Positions 58,102 through 64,000 of a DNA stretch of 64,000 nucleotides are shown here, one piece after another. Each line of letters begins with the position of its first letter. The stretch's first letter is position 1. Position numbers and translations under genes: made by a program. The notes under the pieces were generated by a model that did not search any database, had not been told where the DNA came from, and was given only the letters and a program-made list of their open reading frames with translations. This DNA comes from Branchiostoma floridae (taxonomy: Eukaryota > Chordata > Leptocardii > Amphioxiformes > Branchiostomatidae): NCBI RefSeq assembly GCF_000003815.2, contig NC_049993.1, forward strand, positions 11,689,436 through 11,753,435, in the 5' to 3' direction.

Positions 58102-61100
58102 CTAAAAAAAAAAAAACATGAGAAAGGACGTGCTTAATTTTGTGTAATATAATCTTTTAAGTATTCATCCGTAAAGCAATTCATCATCTTCACTTTCACA
58201 AAAATGGCTGCCGTAAAGTCGTATGTCCATTTCCCAGCAGGTCCCCAAGGCGGTGCAATATGGGAAGTGTGAAAACGATGAATTCGACAGGTTTAGTTTA
58301 TTATAATTCACAAGACACAACTAACACGCATAGAAAGACACAACTGACACATGCAGAGAGACACACAGGTAGATACATACAAAGCACACTTAGCAAAGTT
58401 AACATGATATTCCTAGACGCTTCTGTAGTGTAAGGTTCATTGCTGTACTTGATCATCCAAAGTGCCCGAAGCCTACATGCACCTTTGAGATGGTGCCAAA
58501 AATAACAGAAAAGAAAGTCGACTGAGAACCCACTAGACCGTGTACGTATTAGCGTTTAAGTGAATGTAGTGTTGGCTTGTGCCATTGTGTCATATATCCG
58601 ACATTTGCACTTGCCCCAGGATCGAAAAATGTTCTTTACAGAGGTTTATTTGTCTGTGGTCAGGCCCAGACACTAGAACAACATGACAGGTGCCACTGGG
58701 GTGTGACAAGCATGGGAAGTGTCCTGGCTTGAGAAGGAAGTATACATCACCATAACCTTGACAAAAATCGCACAAATTAGGGAATATTGGATTGTTTCTA
58801 TGTACAACATCCTGTTTGGAATGTACTTTGCAAACTAACAGCTACAAACCAATGTGCAGGTCGAACGCATAATCAGAACATTGCATTGTTTCGTTGTATG
58901 GTATCCTGCAATGTCAGAAACGTTAGCTGGGTTTTATTGGCATACAACCTGACACAAAACATTTCGCAACTTTCTCGAGATATTTCCATTCAGCATTCAA
59001 GCATAGTATAGGTGTAAAGTTTCTCCATGTTTTGTCATCGAAAGTGACGATCCAAATACTAAACGAATGCCTGTATAATCCACTATGTAAATATAAAGGG
59101 GGCTTCTGTCTGTGAAGATAAGAAGAAAGCCTTCTGAGAACTTTACAGTCCTGAGTCATCAGCTTGGTCAAGCTCTCAGCTAAGTCAGCACACATCGCGC
59201 AGACATAGCTATGTAGCTTGATTAGATCATCAATACAGGGACGTCGTTCTGACGTCATCGCACCAGTCCCTGGCGTACTGTTGAGGTGGACTTTATCTTA
59301 AACCCCAGCTAATCATCTCTTAAGGAGCTTGTTTGTGGCTATTTGGTAGATTGGAACCGTTTGACCGGATGTAGGTTAAATGTTTCATCAAGCGCGTTGT
59401 GATTGTCCAGTCATAAATACAAATGTATGCGTAGAGGGACAACGCTCAGTTTGGACAACCGGGAATTTTCAAGGTCAACGCAAAACTTGTCATAAAATTA
59501 CGCGAGAATCCTTATCGCTAACATATCTGTCGTTCCTTTTTCAAAACTCTCAAAACGAAGTACTAATTGTTTTAGTGACTACAGTTAACTGGAGTGTGTA
59601 GATTTTATATAAGTGACAAATTAGGGCAATGAAAGCAATACACGTCAACATGCACTTGTGTGCATTTGCATTCTGAGAAACGGCACAATGTTTCGTTGTC
59701 GTAACGGTTGTTTTTCTCGGGTCTACGTTGTTTAAACTTTTGTGAGAGACATTTATGAGTGCTATATTGCGATAAAAGTTTGACGTAGGGTCATTCAAGA
59801 TTACAGGGGACTGTTTACTCAGTCCCCCCTATGAGGTGATCGGCCCCATGTTGATTTTAGCTGACGTCATTCCCAAACAATGGCGACTCGGCATAACAGG
59901 TGCTCATGTTTGGCAACTTAACCACCCTCGAGACAACAAACGGGATTTTGCAATTCCCCTGACCAAAACACTGGAAAACAAGATTGAATACAATTGACTT
60001 GTGGGTTTAGCTTACTATATGTGAGGGAATCTGTGCTAAAACTCAGACGTAGGGACCGTTCGCAAATGTTTTGTAGGGTAACAGCTACTAGTATCTAGAG
60101 CCGTACACAGAAAAAAAGGAACTTGTTGATTTTAGCTGACGTTGCTGAAAGCGAAGTAAAAGGCGTACAGAAATCTACCAGAGCAGGGGAGTGAATCTAT
60201 ATTATGTGGCCTTTGCTGTGTTGTTTTAGTAGCCAGACAGTGGCATCTTATCGCTCTGTCTGTGAGTGAGTAGGAAACACACACGTTTCTCATCAAAAAG
60301 CGATGCCAACCTCTGTTACGCTTTAGAAATACATTTGCAGGCAAACCGACCTAGTTCTGTCCATGTGTTTGGCCACACACACAAAACAACCCTGGACTGT
60401 AAGATGTCACTGTCGAGTCAGGGTGAGAATAACATTATCGTATATATAGAGAAAGAGAGAGTGACAGAAAGATGCATGGACGAAACTAAATTTATTTTTC
60501 AAGATATCTACACGTCCTCCTAGACTATCATGGCATTTTGTAGGGTAATCAAATAAGAGGAAGGCCATCAGAAGACTCGAGGTTCTATTAATACATCTTA
60601 CTCATTCATATCCTGTAGAAATTATCGCCATTGTAGGTACGCCGGAAAGGGTACTAAGTACACACTTAAAAACAGTAGGAAATTCGATCTCTATGACACA
60701 AAGTCATTTTCTTCCTGTGACAAATTTAGAAACGAATTCTGTAAAGTAGGAAACTGTAGGTATAAGCATCGTGCTTACAATTAACATGCCACCCACAAAA
60801 TAAATATCCTGAGGAAGACCTGTGTTTTTCAAATGTTAAAATACTTCCTACACCCTAGGGAAGTGTACATGGCGATGTCGATCTCCGGTTTGTCCTTGGG
60901 CCACACAGTCGTGCAAGTACTCCAAATGGGGCTACAGCTACCGGTAGTGATGTGTATGTTTTAGTTGCTGAGTGCTATACAGAGAAGGCAGTATGTATAT
61001 GGTATTTTGCATGACCAGGCCGGGGTTTTGAACCGAATGCAGAGCAACCACCGGTCACTAAACAGTCTGTGTGCATCGTGGAATGTCCATTGTAACACGA

Positions 61101-64000
61101 TAACACATCAACTAGAAGTAGGGAAACGCTTCACGGAAGTTTTAGAGGCGAGGCGGACCAAAACCGCTAAGGTTTACTGGACATAGACTCATAGGTAAAC
61201 AGTAGATATGTTTACATGCTTATGTAAGGTAAGAGGTATTTTCACTTGAGATGTTTGGATCTGATTGCTCTTTCTTGGAAGCTAAAGGAATGAGGACATT
61301 TAAATTGTAGCCTAAGTACCCTAAACAAGAATGGTATACTTACATAGTAACAACTACAAAGATGGTATCCTTGGGTCTACCCCAAGTACCCCAAGTGCCT
61401 TTGCCTTAGTTGCCACATTGGCTCAAGCTGGTGTTCAGAAAAAAGGTTATTTTGACATTGCCAAGTTGAACTTGTATTGCATTGTGTTTCGTCTTGAACT
61501 AACAGACAAAAAGTGTATATTATTAGAGCTTTGAAAACCCTGTGTAAATGACCCTTCAAATTATGTATATATATCTATCTATATACTTAGATATCTATTA
61601 ACACTTGATTCGCCTTTTGACTACGTGCATTCGACCATGCAAGCAACAGAAACTCAATACCATAGTTCCTTTAAATATATGTATACAGTGCACCTTTCAT
61701 CAAAGGAAGTGTTTTGATACTCAAAAGTATTTGTGACAAGACTAGCATATCACACATTATAATTCCCACTGGTAACCAAACATTTAAAAAGAAATTTTTC
61801 AAATTTCAATGTTGGAAGACCTGCTGTTTTACTGTTTATAGCTGTTATGACAAAAGTTGTCTAATGTCATTACCGCTACATCGTGGTTCATTCATGTATA
61901 TATCTGGAGTAGTTTATGCATAGTTATATTCCGAATTGAATATTTTGTGTGATACGTGTTCATATGGGCGCACATATACAAATTTTGCCAAGGGTATTCT
62001 ATATGTGTGGACGACAGAGTCGTAGATTTGATTTACTCAACTGGCCCGCCTAATTAACTATTGGACCTTGTACAGCTTTAAATTTAGACCTAATCATATC
62101 AATGTGTAAGGGACAAGGCTTGTCCTAGCTTTCTAGCCTTGAATTAATGTGATTCACAGAATTTTCTAGAAAAAAAATTGAAATTTCATTATGATATGGT
62201 CTGCCACATGCCGACGTGATACGAAGCATCAACTTGGAAGAGGATAATTGAATCTACGATAACGTGCTCCGCGTGTTGAGTCAGCCTCCCACAAGACGCC
62301 ACACAGAAATGTTGACGACCGAAAACTGATCTATCAAGGAGCAGTTTATAAACTTAAAAGCCTTCCCAAACAGAGTCAGCACACATCGGCCGCTATTTCC
62401 GTCTCTCTGAATGTCTTACGGCGTCGTAAAGATGACACTACGCCGGGTTCACGGTCGGTTATGCACAGTTGAGTGTTTGAACAAGCCGCTCGGCATGTGA
62501 GCATGGACTTGGACAAGCGCCAGTCTGTCCTGCGTATTCCTTAACTTCAGAACTGAGACCAGACGTCAGCTGTTACTGAGCTATTTTGACCAATCTATCT
62601 TCAACTTCACTAATTAGACAACAGACCTTCATACAAGCTCTATAATTTTTTTTTTTGGATAACACAATGATTAAGAATGACATCGCGACCAATTACGCTT
62701 TGAGATGTCCTGAAGTGACCTTGAAGGAATACTGCCAGAGTAAAGTAAGCGTGTAATTCAACTCCATGTGTATCTGAACGTGTTGGTGAAGAATTTCACC
62801 TCACGCAGATGGTGAGAGCTCCAAAATCTCGCGGTTTTTTGATCCCACACGTCTCGAACTAATACGAGAATTAGGAAATCTGTGAAGTGTGCCGACCACA
62901 GAGCTCACGGTGTTTGCATCCAGCATTTGGGATGTTTTGAGTTTCCGGTACTACTGAAAGTGAGAAAGTCAGAGAGCTCTGAAATGTTTTAAGATTGATG
63001 TTCTTTCGTATGATTTTTTTTCTACATCAGCCTTGGTCGTTGCTGTATATAATGTTCTCTAGCGAACTGTTAACAGACAGATTTTAAGTGGACAGTTGCA
63101 ATATTTCAAGAGAAGAAAATACAGTGTCTTCAATATTTTACTGGTGGCGTTTTATAAACTGGCCACCCATAGGCCACATAATCGACCATATTGTTATCCA
63201 CTTACCTGGCCTTTAAGCTTGCGGCTTATTTGCGACTTAGCAACGCCCACTCGGGATTACACGGGTTTAGGTCGGATTAAAAAACTGAAAGCCATTGACC
63301 ATCAATCATGAGAATCTCTCACATAGGAATGTCATCAATAAAGTGTGAGGTCGTTAAGATGGTCAGTTTGGTGCTACCTTAGGTTGACTGTCCTTAATTG
63401 TATGTACCTTCCAATTGTTTACCTATTTGTTCTGAGTGGTTTCGGGCCAATAAGACTGACCTAGATAGATGGAGATGGATCTTTTGTCTCTTTAGACGTC
63501 TTGGAGTAAAGAAACACGCGAAAGCACTTAAGCCAGGGGGACGTCAGAAACTACCAGTTAACTGTCTTTTCTAAGACTGTCTAGCAGTGAAGATGCTTAA
63601 AGAGAAGACTTGTGATTTCAGTCTTGGCGCCGGAATCTTTTCTCAATGACCAAGACAAACGAACCATGTGCCAAACGATGCTACCACAGTTTAACCATCA
63701 GTTATCTTTGACTGTTAGCTAAGCACTCAGAAGTCAGCAAACAGAGGGAGGGGAGGGGAGGGGTGACTACATCGCTTGAGCTGCTGGACAATCAAAATTG
63801 GGGGAACAATTTTTCTGGTACACTGAAAGGGATTGAATTTTCACACGTCCGTGGAGTCTAATCCTGTGTGACACCGTACGTGTTTAATCGGTATTTACGG
63901 GTGTCGACCTGAAAGAGTGATTAAGATAGGGAACGTGAGGAGTGTTTTAGAGTCCATAAAATGCACCTGTTGCTACTTTTCAATAACTTATGACAACACT
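58102..64000 (-). other. Probable intron of gene B (at least 5.9 kb)
   Basis: Begins at the acceptor of the exon 57490-58101 and shows no receptor exon up to the window end. No other coding exon is supported. Contents are ordinary AT-rich DNA, with a G-rich GGGA-type run at 63746-63763. Confidence 0.5.

Noticed and set aside
1-64000. CRISPR arrays, bacterial operons, integrated viruses
   Set aside because: The repeats present are tandem minisatellites or foldbacks without unique spacers, and no viral or bacterial protein was recognised.

Overview
The window looks like draft genomic DNA from an invertebrate chordate, most likely a lancelet (Branchiostoma). The evidence is: AT-rich non-coding DNA with sparse genes; intronless tandem somatostatin-receptor-type GPCRs; prostaglandin-E-type receptors carrying the chordate-style intron at the end of TM6; canonical GT-AG introns and AATAAA signals; many foldback/MITE elements and minisatellites; and runs of N. 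The organism is an inference. Nothing bacterial or viral is recognised. N gaps lie at 4725-4824, 8175-8867, 9956-10055, 37466-38027 and 51405-51504.

Layout. 1-9955: repeats (a foldback element with 92-bp arms at the left edge, a 180-bp foldback, a 4-unit minisatellite, a TIR transposon around a gap) plus the 3' part of one unrecognised minus-strand gene (4213-4849) interrupted by a gap. 10056-21767: a tandemly duplicated block with two intact intronless somatostatin-receptor-like genes (14326-15459 and 18431-19564, + strand), four copies of a roughly 1.2-kb upstream block, and three copies of the receptor 3' flank. The orphan 3' flank starts directly after the gap at 9956-10055, so a third receptor copy is probably hidden there. 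The block ends in a perfect 40-bp inverted repeat around a (TA)n core. 21768-34879: mostly featureless DNA with one intronless, disordered, probable protein phosphatase 1-binding protein (26911-28155, minus) and a 710-bp tandem duplication.

34880-64000: a minus-strand cluster of prostaglandin-E-receptor-like genes. Gene A has exon 1 at 45342-46211 and exon 2 at 34880-35209, with a 10.1-kb intron. Gene B shows only its last main exon, 57490-58101; its first exon must lie to the right of the window. Gene A has Asn in place of the TM7 arginine that binds the prostanoid carboxylate, while gene B keeps the arginine. A possible extra 3' exon of gene B lies at 57061-57173. The DNA between is intronic or intergenic, with minisatellites, foldbacks and several local tandem duplications.

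The recognisable genes are thus two local families of peptide- or lipid-sensing GPCRs, each expanded by tandem duplication. No previously undescribed multi-gene system is evident. The most notable points are the substituted ligand-binding residue in gene A, the mosaic (gene-conversion-like) divergence of the tandem receptors, the receptor probably hidden in a gap, and several TIR/foldback elements.
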